A DNA stretch of 64,000 nucleotides from Clostridium merdae (GCF_900176635.1 NZ_FXLN01000002.1:124001-188000), one strand, 5' to 3'; shown: positions 43,101 to 51,147, numbered from the stretch's first letter. Made by a program: numbers and translations. Notes: a model not told the origin generated them from the sequence alone.

Positions 43101-43446
43101 AGCCCTTCAGCCCGCGGGGTGCGGGCTGTTCCTCTTTGGATTCTTCGGGGCTGATTGTATTAGTTGCTGCAGTAAAGCGGATTTCGCCGCTTTGCCCAGG
43201 AGTCATCGGCTGTGCCGGCATCTCCTGTGGGGGCTGAGAAATAGGGGCCGGAATCTCTGGCCCGCGCTCAGGCGGTGCCGGCTGTTCCGGCTTCGGCTGA
43301 GTCTCAGGTGGTTGAATTCGCGGTGCGCTTTTTTCGTCTTCGCCGGTTAGCGTTTCAAACGCCTTACTGCTCAAACGGTCTTTCGCCTCCGCCAGAATAT
43401 CATCCACCGAGTATTCCGGAGAGTTTTTCCCCTTCTTGTTTTCCAT
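40162..43446 (-). CDS. Degenerate P-type ATPase-like membrane protein with long disordered N-terminus
   Basis: A 1094-residue protein. Residues 1-530 are hydrophilic, Pro/Glu/Gln-rich and probably disordered. About 540-815 contain six or more membrane helices in P1B-ATPase order, and the region after 818 resembles the P/N domains: GVTGWVNGRRTLVG (about 887-900) matches the nucleotide-domain strand of CopA-type pumps, and two terminal helices close the protein. Catalytic motifs are missing: the DKTGT position reads DAKEL (818-822), the CPC segment reads VSAPIT, TGDN reads TTDPN, and GDGxND is absent. It therefore should not pump ions. It lies 28 bases after rlmB. A structural or regulatory role is inferred. 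Confidence 0.75.
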   Translation of the reverse strand: MENKKGKNSPEYSVDDILAEAKDRLSSKAFETLTGEDEKSAPRIQPPETQPKPEQPAPPERGPEIPAPISQPPQEMPAQPMTPGQSGEIRFTAATNTISPEESKEEQPAPRGLKGFFARRRNRKAEKACEFDDEEDIYYGLQLKPVEEYKKGYDDPIHTEKGPTPAFRYLFDETPEDEMEKEISARFQPKEPESPVHLVRESQQRPLGPTAPQKETAAKQEAVQPKQKSEPVKKESTQEFRLPELLTGSHLRLEPLPFPKESDSGFMDLEEAARLVQKSQGDASPPVKQPTKPQRPAREVLTAQPSISKKEVTKEMDVVTPESEPRRAPSERKEQSGVQAPAPEPVNPNADSPSAPSAVPQEPTKQLATEPTVSPLSSPSEQPEPVEAQTVLSQSEEEKRARAALEQLQAQAAIRKAEQQKKEQIRSLVRSSRKYLPNTLPVHILEFNRLEAALTRVEECYQPTPEEQLEEPARKQPRHRKKRATTSSNVHSFHFLGEIEEDNDPGDEPAPKPEPENLDDFTAPEDAPSILHELGAEHRALALRVSVTGILLMVMLFWGFVSERSGMLPAFLRADVLPLAYLITNLSLFTIAVIFCRKTVFGGIRALVSLKANADSGVAVAAVAAWIQGAVMLFQTHEVENGQLHLYAVLAALGLFLNSAGKLSMVRRIRANFRFLASPEPKMAVELYDDYNTALQLAKGCVIGEPLIAYQRKTGFFRNYLRNSYDSDPSEQASQSMAPLLFLGSILLCAVSLILTHSASAAVTSFAAAACVSAPITSMLCVNMPISRLSALARRCGTMLVGNTAVEYFCNTNALMTDAKELFPKGTVILNGIKTFGGQRIDEVIMDASAVMCTLGGPLSDLFEQIIQNRRDILPKAENITYEDDRGVTGWVNGRRTLVGTRELLEQHGLTPPSRDYENKYLLGGKKVVYLASQGELVAMFVISYNSDKRRAQELRRMEKNGISLILRTTDPNMTPEFVAQCFGLDPHSVRVLPESLGSLYQNNITRECDRSDALFVSKGRPASMMRILTACVREKSNVTMATMLQTVGVILGFLFVAFLIFFSGLEQLSTMALLLYQLFWAAAVLLIPRLRKP

Positions 43447-43474
43447 GGTAGGCTACACGCTCCCGTCCTTTTGC

Positions 43475-44245
43475 TTATTTAGCCTGAATCCCCCTGCGCT
43501 GCCGTACGACTTCATAGCAAATCACGCCGCATGCCACAGAAGCATTCAACGAGTTTATCTTTCCCAGCATCGGTAAAGATATGATAAAATCTGATTTTTC
43601 TCGAACGAGCCGGCTGACGCCGAACCCTTCCGAACCAATTACAATGGCAGCGGGACTGCGGTAATCCACAGCACACCAGTCTTGCCCATCCATATCAGCG
43701 GCATAAATCCATAAGCCGCGTTTTTTCAGTTCATCTAAAGTGTTGGCTAAATTGGTTACTCTTGCAACCGGAACGTATTCCACCGCACCTGCGGATGCTT
43801 TGCCTACGGCAAAAGTGAGCCCCGCGGCTCTGCGGCGCGGAACAATAACACCGTGCGCTCCGGAGCACTCTGCCGTACGAAGAATCGCTCCCAAATTATG
43901 TGGGTCTTCCAGCTCGTCCGCAACTATAAAGAAAGGCGGTTCGCCACGCTCTTCCGCTACCCGGAACAAATCTTCTAGAGTGGCATATTCTTTTACTGCC
44001 GCCACGGCTACCACACCTTGGTGGTTTGCGTGCCCGCACATGTAATCAAGCTTTTTGGGGTCAGCTTCCTTAATGGGAATACCAGCCTGCTTGGCTTTTG
44101 CAATAATTCCGCCGATGGAGCCTGTGCGGTTGCCCCGAGCCATGTAGATGCTGTCGATGGTGCGCCCGGATTTCAGTGCTTCGCTAACGGCATTTCTGCC
44201 CGCAATAATATCGTCACCGCGCCCGGTGGTTTTGTTTTCTTCCAT
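43475..44245 (-). CDS. rlmB: 23S rRNA (guanosine-2'-O)-methyltransferase RlmB-like (SpoU family)
   Basis: A 256-residue TrmH/RlmB-type protein with an N-terminal RNA-binding substrate domain (GRNAVSEALKSGRTIDSIYM) and the knotted SPOUT domain. SPOUT motifs are NLGAILRTAE, IVIGSEGFGVSR and ISLPMLGKINSLNASVA. The ATG at 44245 follows GAGGAG. It would methylate G2251 in the 23S peptidyl transferase loop or a neighbouring site. cysS/mrnC, common neighbours in Firmicutes, are not in view. Confidence 0.92.
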   Translation of the reverse strand: MEENKTTGRGDDIIAGRNAVSEALKSGRTIDSIYMARGNRTGSIGGIIAKAKQAGIPIKEADPKKLDYMCGHANHQGVVAVAAVKEYATLEDLFRVAEERGEPPFFIVADELEDPHNLGAILRTAECSGAHGVIVPRRRAAGLTFAVGKASAGAVEYVPVARVTNLANTLDELKKRGLWIYAADMDGQDWCAVDYRSPAAIVIGSEGFGVSRLVREKSDFIISLPMLGKINSLNASVACGVICYEVVRQRRGIQAK

Positions 44246-44335
44246 ATGTTTTGACTCCTCTTTACGGTCTTACTTTTTATTAATTAAGTGCTGCTGCGGC
44301 AGCGCCGCAATGCAGATGTATTATTTATTGGATTA

Positions 44336-44381
44336 CTCTTGCTGGCGCAGGGCTTGAGAGCAAACCCTGTGCCAGCAAGAG
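44336..44381 (+). repeat. Isolated long hairpin related to the 730-bp array
   Basis: CTCTTGCTGGCGCAGGG pairs with CCCTGTGCCAGCAAGAG around 12 bases. The one G-U pair forms on the plus strand. The core TGCTGGCGCAGGGCTT is the same as in the array units at 18526 and 18621, so the two loci share a repeat element. There is no T run. It lies 90 bases upstream of the rlmB start, on the opposite strand. Confidence 0.7.
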
Positions 44382-44470
44382 ACTGTGGTTTGTACAGAAA
44401 AAATAGTATTGCTAGCTATTATAATTGCAAAAGCAAAAAATAGCTTATTCTCAATTTTGATAACAGTTCT

Positions 44471-45112
44471 AGAAAGCTACGCTTCGGCCTGCACCGTGAG
44501 GTTACTCAATCATCTAAATAATAAACACCAAAATAATTAGCTCTAAACTTGAGATTGGAGTAAGGCAGATGATTCAATGTTCTCTCAGGTGCCCGAAGCT
44601 ACGCTTCCTGCACCGTGAGGTTATTCAATCGTCAAAATAAAGAACACCAAAATAATTAGCTCTAAACTTTAGATTGGAGTAAGGTAGATGATTCAATGTT
44701 CTCTCAGGTGCCCGAAGCTATGCTTTGGCCTGCACCGTGAGGTTACTCAATCATCTAAATAAAGAACACCAAAATAATTAGCTCTAAACTTTAGATTGGA
44801 GTAAGGCAGATGATTCAATTTTCTCTCAGGTGCCCGAAGCTACGCTTCCTGCACCGTGAGGTTATTCAATCGTCAAAATAAAGAACACCAAAATAATTAG
44901 CTCTAAACTTTAGATTGGAGTAAGGTAGATGATTCAATGTTCTCTCAGGTGCCCGAAGCTACGCTTCGGCCTGCACGGTGAGGTTATTCAATCGTCATAA
45001 ATAATAAACACCAAAATAATTAGCTCTAAACTTTAGATTGGAGTAAGGCAGATGATTCAATGTTCTCTCAGGTGCCCGAAGCTACGCTTCGGCCTGCACC
45101 GTGAGGTTATTA
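44471..45112. repeat. Tandem array of ~120-bp units with alternating subtypes
   Basis: The phrase TCTCTCAGGTGCCCGAAGCT starts at 44581, 44700, 44822, 44941 and 45064 (steps 119, 122, 119, 123), preceded by one copy lacking it and followed by a partial copy. Each unit has a hairpin core (CCGAAGC-tac-GCTTCGG inside GGTGC/GCACC) and an AT-rich arm containing CTCTAAACTTTAGATTGG and AGATGATTCAA. Units alternate between a form with GCTTCGGCCTGC and one with the shorter GCTTCCTGC, so the array evolves as a ~241-bp dimer. It has no open frame of note and no unique spacers. Confidence 0.93.
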
Positions 45113-45173
45113 TAACACAAAAGGTAACGGAAAGGAAAAGAATTTGTTAAAAAAAGGCGGATTGTGTATCGGC

Positions 45174-45437
45174 CTAAATTGTGGCAAAATAAAGGATGGT
45201 TGCCACTGCGGCAACAGCCGCAGGAGGGAGAACGCGTGTGACCCAAAAAGACATTCCCTTTGCGCGCTTCATGCCAGAGGGTGCGTCTAAGCTTCGTAGT
45301 ATTTTGCGGGCTTCTCGTTCTAAAAGCTCGCGTTCAGCGCTTGCGTATTCTGGCTTTACCACCAAATAGGCGCTTTCGTAGTACATATTTCCGGTTTCCT
45401 TTACCTCAATGATTTGTCTGCTAATTCCGCGGATCAT
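45174..45437 (-). CDS. Small conserved-looking membrane protein
   Basis: An 87-residue protein starting MIRGISRQIIEVKETGNMYY, with a charged helical middle (YASAERELLEREARKILRSL) and one C-terminal membrane helix (about 68-86). AGGAGG precedes the ATG at 45437 with good spacing. The N-terminal phrase RQIIEVKETGN looks like a conserved domain of clostridial hypotheticals, but I cannot name it or its role. It is a tail-anchored topology candidate, lying next to the 120-bp array. Confidence 0.75.
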   Translation of the reverse strand: MIRGISRQIIEVKETGNMYYESAYLVVKPEYASAERELLEREARKILRSLDAPSGMKRAKGMSFWVTRVLPPAAVAAVATILYFATI

Positions 45438-45567
45438 AATGAGCCTCCTGCTGTTTTAATACCTTTATTTTAGGCCAAAGCAAATCGTTTATACGGAATA
45501 GGTGAGGAAAAGGATTGTATAAATACATGTTATACCATATGTAAAATTTATCAGTTTACATAAACTA

Positions 45568-45619
45568 TGTGGATAACCTGGGAAGACGCTGTGGATAACT
45601 CTGTTGAAAGTGTTGATAA
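45568..45619 (-). promoter_or_regulatory. Cluster of three phased DnaA boxes
   Basis: Two perfect boxes (TTATCCACA on the minus strand) lie at 45568-45576 and 45590-45598, and a one-mismatch box (TTATCAACA) at 45611-45619. Starts are 22 and 21 bases apart, two helical turns, all in the same orientation. They sit in an AT-rich ~400-bp intergenic region between divergent genes. No dnaA or dnaN is nearby, so this is either a DnaA-controlled promoter region, a DnaA-titrating site, or part of an unusual origin. Confidence 0.7.
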
Positions 45620-45620
45620 G

Positions 45621-45636
45621 TGACGGTATACCGTCA
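45621..45636. promoter_or_regulatory. Perfect 16-bp palindrome beside the DnaA boxes
   Basis: TGACGGTATACCGTCA begins one base after the third DnaA box. It has the form of a dimeric-repressor operator. The rest of 45438-45835 is AT-rich with no gene visible; the ogg promoter should lie between here and 45836. Confidence 0.6.
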
Positions 45637-45835
45637 TATTAACTTTTTTTAAAGGTTGGTTAAAAAACCTGTTATGTCAACCAATTCCGACGCACTCATA
45701 CAAATTATCAAATAACAGATAGTATTTTTCCCTTTACGTAGTTTCGTAAAAATCCATTTACGTTTCTTTAAAAGTATGCTATAACGAATAGCAATGTGTA
45801 TTCCGCTAAAGAGAACGCGGAAAAGGAGGCAGCTT

Positions 45836-46672
45836 ATGAAATACATAGAGAGTTCGCGTGGTATCGAGTTTTCATCCTCGCCAGAATTGGATTTACAGCA
45901 AACGCTGGATTGCGGCCAATGCTTTCGTTGGCAGGTGCTGCCGGGCGGAGAATACCGAGGAATTGCTTTCGGACAAAAACTGACAATTACCGAGCAAAAC
46001 GGCACGGTGTTATTTCACGGGGTAACCGCTACGGAATTCGAATCGATTTGGATTCCTTACTTTGACCTTGATTTCGACTATGCAACGGTACGGGAATCCT
46101 TTGCAGAAATGCACCCTGCTTTAAAAGAAGCAGCAAGGTTTGCACCGGGTATCCGCTTATTGCAGCAAGACCCATGGGAAGCACTTTGCTCGTTTATTCT
46201 GTCTCAAAACAATAACATTCCGCGCATTAAAGGCCTTGTTGACAGGCTCTGCCAATTGCTGGGTGAACAGCGCGATGGTTTTTATGATTTTCCCACTGCG
46301 GAGCGTTTGGCAGAGCAAACCATAGATACTCTTGCACCCGTACGCAGTGGTTTTCGAGCCAAATATTTGATTGACGCCGCCCAGAAGGTAGTAGATGGCA
46401 CGGTGAATTTAAACGCACTCTATCATTTGCCAATGGATCAGGCTCGGCAAAGCCTCACGCAAATTTACGGTGTGGGAGACAAGGTTGCCGAATGCGCTTT
46501 GCTGTATGGGTTCCACCGGCTAGAGGCATTCCCAATGGATGTTTGGATGAAACGTGCCATGGCGGTGCTGCTACCCGGCTATTCACCTGAGCAGCTTGGC
46601 CCCTATGCAGGAGTTGCCCAGCAGTACCTTTTTCATTATAGCCGGTGTAACGCAGAACTGTTTACTGCCTGA
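45836..46672 (+). CDS. ogg: 8-oxoguanine DNA glycosylase/AP lyase, Ogg1-like (HhH-GPD)
   Basis: A 278-residue protein of the OGG1/AlkA fold. The N-terminal domain contains LDCGQCFRW (24-32), the usual OGG signature. The HhH-GPD part has SFILSQNNNIPRI (119-131) and GVGDKVAECALL with catalytic lysine K216, then FPMDVW with Asp D235. The ATG at 45836 follows AAAGGAGG; the frame opening at 45794 is rejected. It excises oxidised guanine. K216 predicts a bifunctional glycosylase/lyase rather than a monofunctional AlkA. Confidence 0.92.
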   Translation: MKYIESSRGIEFSSSPELDLQQTLDCGQCFRWQVLPGGEYRGIAFGQKLTITEQNGTVLFHGVTATEFESIWIPYFDLDFDYATVRESFAEMHPALKEAARFAPGIRLLQQDPWEALCSFILSQNNNIPRIKGLVDRLCQLLGEQRDGFYDFPTAERLAEQTIDTLAPVRSGFRAKYLIDAAQKVVDGTVNLNALYHLPMDQARQSLTQIYGVGDKVAECALLYGFHRLEAFPMDVWMKRAMAVLLPGYSPEQLGPYAGVAQQYLFHYSRCNAELFTA

Positions 46673-46819
46673 AAGATACAAAATTTCTTCCTAAGATTTT
46701 ATAGTTGTTTTTTTAACAAGCCTGTCTTTTCTGCTGATTTATGGTATAATAGCCTCAACAGCACAGTCGTTGTTGTATCAAAACCAACTATAAAAAAATC
46801 ATTCAGGAGTGTGATCCAA

Positions 46820-47758
46820 ATGCCATTGGTAAATACGACGGAAATGTTCAAGAAAGCCTACGAAGGCGGATACGCCATCGGCGCATTCAACGTTAACAAC
46901 ATGGAGATTATTCAGGGAATCACAGAGGCTTGCCATGAGCTGAAAGCTCCCGTAATCCTACAGGTTTCCGCAGGAGCACGCAAATATGCGAATCACACGT
47001 ATCTTACAAAGCTGGTAGAAGCAGCGGTTCAGTTGAACCCTGAGCTGCCTATCGCTCTGCATCTGGATCATGGCCCTTCCTTTGAGCTTTGCAAAGAGTG
47101 CATTGACGGTGGTTTCTCTTCTGTTATGTTCGACGGCTCCTCAAAGTCTTATGAAGAGAACGTAGAGGAAGCTCGCCGCGTAGCAGAGTATGCCCATAAA
47201 TACAATGTAACGGTGGAAGCAGAGCTTGGTCAGCTTGCCGGTATTGAAGACGATGTGAGCGTAGATGAAGATGCTGCGCATTTCACAGACCCGAATCAGG
47301 TTGAAGATTTTGTTAAGAGAACCGGAGTGGATTCACTGGCGATTGCCATCGGAACCAGCCATGGTGCATTTAAATTTAAACCTGGCCAAAAGCCCCAGCT
47401 CCGTTTTGATATTCTGGAAGAGGTTTCTCGCCGCTTGCCCGGATTCCCCATTGTACTGCATGGAGCCTCTTCGGTTGTTCCGCAGTTTGTGGAGGAAATT
47501 AACCGCTTTGGCGGAAGTATGCCAGACGCAATTGGTATTCCGGAAGAAATGCTTCGCCAAGCCGCTACAATGGCAGTGTGCAAAATCAACATCGATTCTG
47601 ACCTGCGCCTTGCGATGACTGCAAGCGTTCGTAAATACTTAGCGGAAAATCCCTCTCATTTTGATCCTCGCCAGTATCTCACTCCTGCCCGTACTGCTAT
47701 TAAAGAGATGGTTGAGCATAAGATCAATACGGTTTTGGGTTGTGCAGGCAAAGCCTAA
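46820..47758 (+). CDS. fba: Fructose-bisphosphate aldolase, class II
   Basis: A 312-residue class II aldolase with GAFNVNNMEI near the N-terminus, HLDHG (81-85; catalytic Asp83 and zinc ligand His84) and VEAELGQLAG. The GTSHGAFKF and LHGASSVV loops supply the further zinc and phosphate contacts. The ATG at 46820 lies behind CAGGAGTG; the frame opening at 46811 is rejected. A TATAAT at 46745-46750 is the likely -10 box. It interconverts fructose-1,6-bisphosphate with DHAP and glyceraldehyde-3-phosphate in glycolysis. Confidence 0.95.
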   Translation: MPLVNTTEMFKKAYEGGYAIGAFNVNNMEIIQGITEACHELKAPVILQVSAGARKYANHTYLTKLVEAAVQLNPELPIALHLDHGPSFELCKECIDGGFSSVMFDGSSKSYEENVEEARRVAEYAHKYNVTVEAELGQLAGIEDDVSVDEDAAHFTDPNQVEDFVKRTGVDSLAIAIGTSHGAFKFKPGQKPQLRFDILEEVSRRLPGFPIVLHGASSVVPQFVEEINRFGGSMPDAIGIPEEMLRQAATMAVCKINIDSDLRLAMTASVRKYLAENPSHFDPRQYLTPARTAIKEMVEHKINTVLGCAGKA

Positions 47759-48063
47759 TTTTATCTGCTATTTTAAAAGTGCCGGGTAACCCGCATGTTC
47801 AATTGAATATCTGTAAGCCCCTGTTGCCTACGAGCAGCAGGGGCTTTTTGCATTCTAAATTGAATTACTAAAATCAGAAGGGGTGTTATGGATTTGCATT
47901 CTCTTTGTTTTATAAAATCAAACCAAAGCTCATATTGAGTGATGGTTCATCATATCTATTCAGGCAAGAGTTGCGGGCATAAGCGGTTTAAATGAATGGG
48001 GGTAGCACTTAATGCCGGTGCAACACTGCACCAAGAATACAGATATTTTGAGGGGGATTTTGT
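47759..48063 (+). other. Spacer between fba and gltS
   Basis: It contains the fba terminator at 47816-47849 and a small hairpin GGTGC-aacact-GCACC near 48021. Otherwise it is AT-rich sequence in which I see no gene. A gltS promoter should lie here but no strong box stands out. Confidence 0.6.
47816..47849 (+). terminator. Intrinsic terminator of fba
   Basis: AGCCCCTG(T)TGC pairs with GCAGCAGGGGCT and is followed by five T residues. Confidence 0.92.
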
Positions 48064-49296
48064 ATGCGTGCGGAATGGATAGACTCGGTATTGACCTTTT
48101 CATTTGATAACATTGGTACGATGACCTTAGCGGCAATTTTTCTGTTAATTGGTTACTGGTTAAAGAGTAAAGTACCGTTTCTTGAAAAGTTTTGCATCCC
48201 GGCTCCCGTAGTGGGAGGATTCCTGTTCGTTTTTATTAATTTTGGTTTTTATTTAAGCGGCGTGATTCATTTTAAATTTGATTCTTCACTTCAAGCAGTT
48301 TTTATGCTCGCCTTTTTCACCACGGTAGGGCTTGGTGCCAGCCTGCGTGTTTTGCTAACCGGCGGTAAGCTGCTGGTTGTTTACTGGTTGGTCAATGTAG
48401 TTGTTACTGTAATGCAAACCGGAATTGGTGTTGGCCTTGGGCCAATGGTGGGGCTGCATGCCGCATATGGAATCGTCTCTGGCCCGGTGGCGCTGGTAGG
48501 CGGCCACGGTGGCGCGGCGGCATACGGGCAAACGCTGGAAGCGATGGGGTACCCCGGCGCAAGCCTGGTGGGTCTTGCCGCAGCTACGTTTGGCCTTATT
48601 GTAGCAAGCCTGATTGGCGGGCCGTTGGGTCGCCGTTTGATTATTCGCTACCGGCTTGAGCCAAAGCCCGATGAGGAATTTCAGATTGATGTAAGAGGCT
48701 ATGAAGAACAGCCGCAGGAACAAAAGGAGATGGACTACGCCTGCACCATGAAAAACCTGACAACTCTCATGCTCTGCATGACACTTGGATCTGTCATAGT
48801 TGGTTATTTGGGGCAGCTGATTCACATGTCGATACCCACCTATGTAGGTGCAATGTTTTTTGCGGTACTGGTACGAAACCTGAATGAAAAATACCATTTC
48901 TACGAGTTTCGCATGGACTTTAACGATAAGGTGGGAGATGTAACGTTAGGGCTGTACCTTTCTATGGCTCTTCTCACGCTCAAGCTTTGGGAGCTGGCAG
49001 AGCTTGCTCTTCCTCTGTTGGTTGTTCTTGTTACGCAAACGGTCGTTTTAGTGTTGCTTACTTATTTTATTATTTTCCGCATCCTCGGCAAAAATTACGA
49101 TGCGGCGGTGATGTGTGCTGGTTTAATTGGGCACGACATAGGCTCTACCCCCACTGCGGTAGCCAACATGACTACCATTCAGGCAAAATATGGCGAGTCA
49201 CGCAAAGCGCTTATTATTGTTCCCATTGTAGGCGCGTTTTTAATTGATGTATTTTATCAGCCTTTTGTTATTTGGTGTATTAATGTACTGTGCTAG
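48064..49296 (+). CDS. gltS: Sodium/glutamate symporter GltS
   Basis: A 410-residue membrane protein with about ten to twelve helices in two related halves. The first half has FCIPAPVVGGFLF and SGPVALVGGHGGAAAYG, and the second ends with GLIGHDIGSTPTAVANM, the paired glycine-rich re-entrant loops of the ESS/GltS family. GAGGGGG precedes the ATG. It imports glutamate with sodium. The Na+ coupling fits a cell that also carries a Na+-pumping decarboxylase (63388 onward). Confidence 0.94.
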   Translation: MRAEWIDSVLTFSFDNIGTMTLAAIFLLIGYWLKSKVPFLEKFCIPAPVVGGFLFVFINFGFYLSGVIHFKFDSSLQAVFMLAFFTTVGLGASLRVLLTGGKLLVVYWLVNVVVTVMQTGIGVGLGPMVGLHAAYGIVSGPVALVGGHGGAAAYGQTLEAMGYPGASLVGLAAATFGLIVASLIGGPLGRRLIIRYRLEPKPDEEFQIDVRGYEEQPQEQKEMDYACTMKNLTTLMLCMTLGSVIVGYLGQLIHMSIPTYVGAMFFAVLVRNLNEKYHFYEFRMDFNDKVGDVTLGLYLSMALLTLKLWELAELALPLLVVLVTQTVVLVLLTYFIIFRILGKNYDAAVMCAGLIGHDIGSTPTAVANMTTIQAKYGESRKALIIVPIVGAFLIDVFYQPFVIWCINVLC

Positions 49297-49393
49297 TTCA
49301 GCAATCTATATAACAGGCAATAAATCGAAAAATGCTTGCATGAGTGGGCGTGAAAGAGCATATGTATTGGTATGAATTAAGGGGGAGAGAGCA

Positions 49394-49975
49394 ATGTTCG
49401 TCGTATCTGTGAAAGCAAAACGTAAAAACATTCTATTGGTTGTATTTCTTATTTTAGTGCTGGTACTGGTTGCAATTACTGCGATGGTGGTTCGTGGGTC
49501 GGGTAGCGAAGCAACCATGGGCAACCAAAAATATAATGTAAAAGCCGATAGTAACGAAGACCGCATTGCGTTCTTATCCCAATTTGGTTGGGAGGTTTCG
49601 AGTGAGCCCATTGAAATACGCGAGATAACCATACCTGCAACCTTTAATGAGGTGTACGAAAAGTACAATAGCATGCAAAAAGAGCAAGGGCTGGATTTGA
49701 CACGCTATGCAGGTAAGATATGCAAACAGTGGGTATATGAGGTAAATAACGCAACCGACCAAGGAGCCCCCGTGCGTGCTACCATGCTGGTGCTTGGCGG
49801 TAAGGTAATTGGAGGAGACATTAGCTCTACCCCAATAGACGGCTTCATGTGTGGATTTGCGGGCAGTGACCGCATTATGCCCGGCAACACGGCAAAGCAG
49901 CTTACTTCATCGGCGGAATCCGCTAAGCAGACCAATGTAAGCGAGATTCCTACCAATGCGTGGCCTACCGATTAA
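49394..49975 (+). CDS. Membrane-anchored protein with DUF4830-type domain
   Basis: A 193-residue protein with an N-terminal signal anchor (about 12-33) and an extracytoplasmic domain containing RIAFLSQFGWEVSSEPIEI, YEKYNSMQKEQGLDLTRYAG and GGDISSTPIDGFMCGF. These phrases match my memory of the DUF4830 family, which is common in Oscillospiraceae and has no known function. The ATG at 49394 follows GGGGGAGAG. A Ser/Thr-rich tail closes the protein. Confidence 0.78.
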   Translation: MFVVSVKAKRKNILLVVFLILVLVLVAITAMVVRGSGSEATMGNQKYNVKADSNEDRIAFLSQFGWEVSSEPIEIREITIPATFNEVYEKYNSMQKEQGLDLTRYAGKICKQWVYEVNNATDQGAPVRATMLVLGGKVIGGDISSTPIDGFMCGFAGSDRIMPGNTAKQLTSSAESAKQTNVSEIPTNAWPTD

Positions 49976-50013
49976 CACAACAACAATTCATAATCGCATA
50001 ACTCCATTCATAG

Positions 50014-50051
50014 AAAAGCGTGCAGAGGTTTTTCCTCTGTACGCTTTTTAC
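50014..50051 (+). terminator. Intrinsic terminator after the DUF4830-type gene
   Basis: GCGTGCAGAGG pairs with CCTCTGTACGC (one G-U pair) around TTTTT and is followed by TTTTT. Confidence 0.9.
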
Positions 50052-50201
50052 CTTGACGTTTTCTCTCCCCGCACAGTACAATAGAATTGCGAGAATATAC
50101 AAATACCTAAAGAGCCATCTTCAGCGAGGGCTGGCGAGCAGGCAAGGCCGAGTATGTTCGCTATGATTTGAGATAATAATGAAAAAGGCAGGGAAAATAA
50201 A

Positions 50202-50939
50202 ATGGCTTTGGAGCGGCTCGATAAAATACTGGCCTCCCAAAATATTGGTAGCCGTAAAGATGTAGGCTACATGATTCGAAAAGGGCGGGTGACCGTGAAT
50301 GGCGTTGTGGTAGTTAAGTCGGAGCAAAAGGCAGATGTAGAGTGTGATGCCATTGCCGTTGATGGTCGGGAGATTGCATCTTCTCGAATGATTTATTTGA
50401 TGATGAATAAACCGCAGGGGGTACTTTCGGCATCACGAGATTCAAGGGCAAAAACGGTGGTCGATTTGGTGCCTCAGGAATGGCAGAGAAGAGGGCTTTT
50501 CCCAGCAGGAAGACTCGATAAAGACACCGTAGGCTTATTAATCTTAACAAATGATGGAGAATATGCACACAAAATGCTCTCTCCCAAAAAGAAAGTTGAA
50601 AAAATATACGAAGCGGTTTTGGATAATCCAATCGATTCAGAGGATATTTTGGCGTTTTCTGTCGGAGTAAAAATGAAAGATTTCGATGCGCTTCCTGCAA
50701 AATTATCTGTAATGCCCCACGAATTGGCAGATGAAAATACGCTCCCGCTAGAGCGACAGGTTCGCGTAATAATCCATGAGGGAAAATACCACCAGGTTAA
50801 GCGAATGTTTATGGCTCGTGGAAAAACCGTACAGGCACTGCGTCGAGTGCAGATTGGTTCGTTAAAACTAGACCCCAATTTGGCTCCTGGTGAAGTTCGA
50901 CAAATGGGTGAAAAAGAAATTCTGGCGGTTTTCACCTGA
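50202..50939 (+). CDS. rRNA pseudouridine synthase, RsuA/RluB/E/F family
   Basis: A 245-residue enzyme with an N-terminal S4 RNA-binding domain (RLDKILASQNIGSRKDVGYM), followed by the catalytic motif GRLDKDTVGLL in which D106 is the nucleophile, and a C-terminal HQVKRMF helix. It starts at ATG 50202 behind CAGGG. By family it modifies 16S U516 (RsuA) or a 23S helix; length and sequence favour the RsuA-like branch, but that is not certain. Confidence 0.93.
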   Translation: MALERLDKILASQNIGSRKDVGYMIRKGRVTVNGVVVVKSEQKADVECDAIAVDGREIASSRMIYLMMNKPQGVLSASRDSRAKTVVDLVPQEWQRRGLFPAGRLDKDTVGLLILTNDGEYAHKMLSPKKKVEKIYEAVLDNPIDSEDILAFSVGVKMKDFDALPAKLSVMPHELADENTLPLERQVRVIIHEGKYHQVKRMFMARGKTVQALRRVQIGSLKLDPNLAPGEVRQMGEKEILAVFT

Positions 50940-51147
50940 AATGCAGGTTGGTTTTTATCACATCTTCATCTTCTTTATGGGATTTACCTAAACGCTCCAT
51001 GCAAAGTTTGGGTAAAAAAGGTCTGTTAAAATGAGGGTTCTTCTGCTATATTAATAATATCAAATCTTGCTGTTTCCATCAGGTTTTGGGCGTCGGATTT
51101 CGGCGCCGTGCTTTCAGATTGATCCATATGCTCAGGAGGTTTATTTT

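Noticed and set aside
44471..45112. A CRISPR array
   Set aside because: The repeats are ~120 bp with no short unique spacers and no cas genes nearby; the whole unit is repeated.
45438..45835. The chromosomal replication origin
   Set aside because: Only three DnaA boxes are present and dnaA, dnaN, rpmH and gyrB are absent; kept as a DnaA-box cluster instead.
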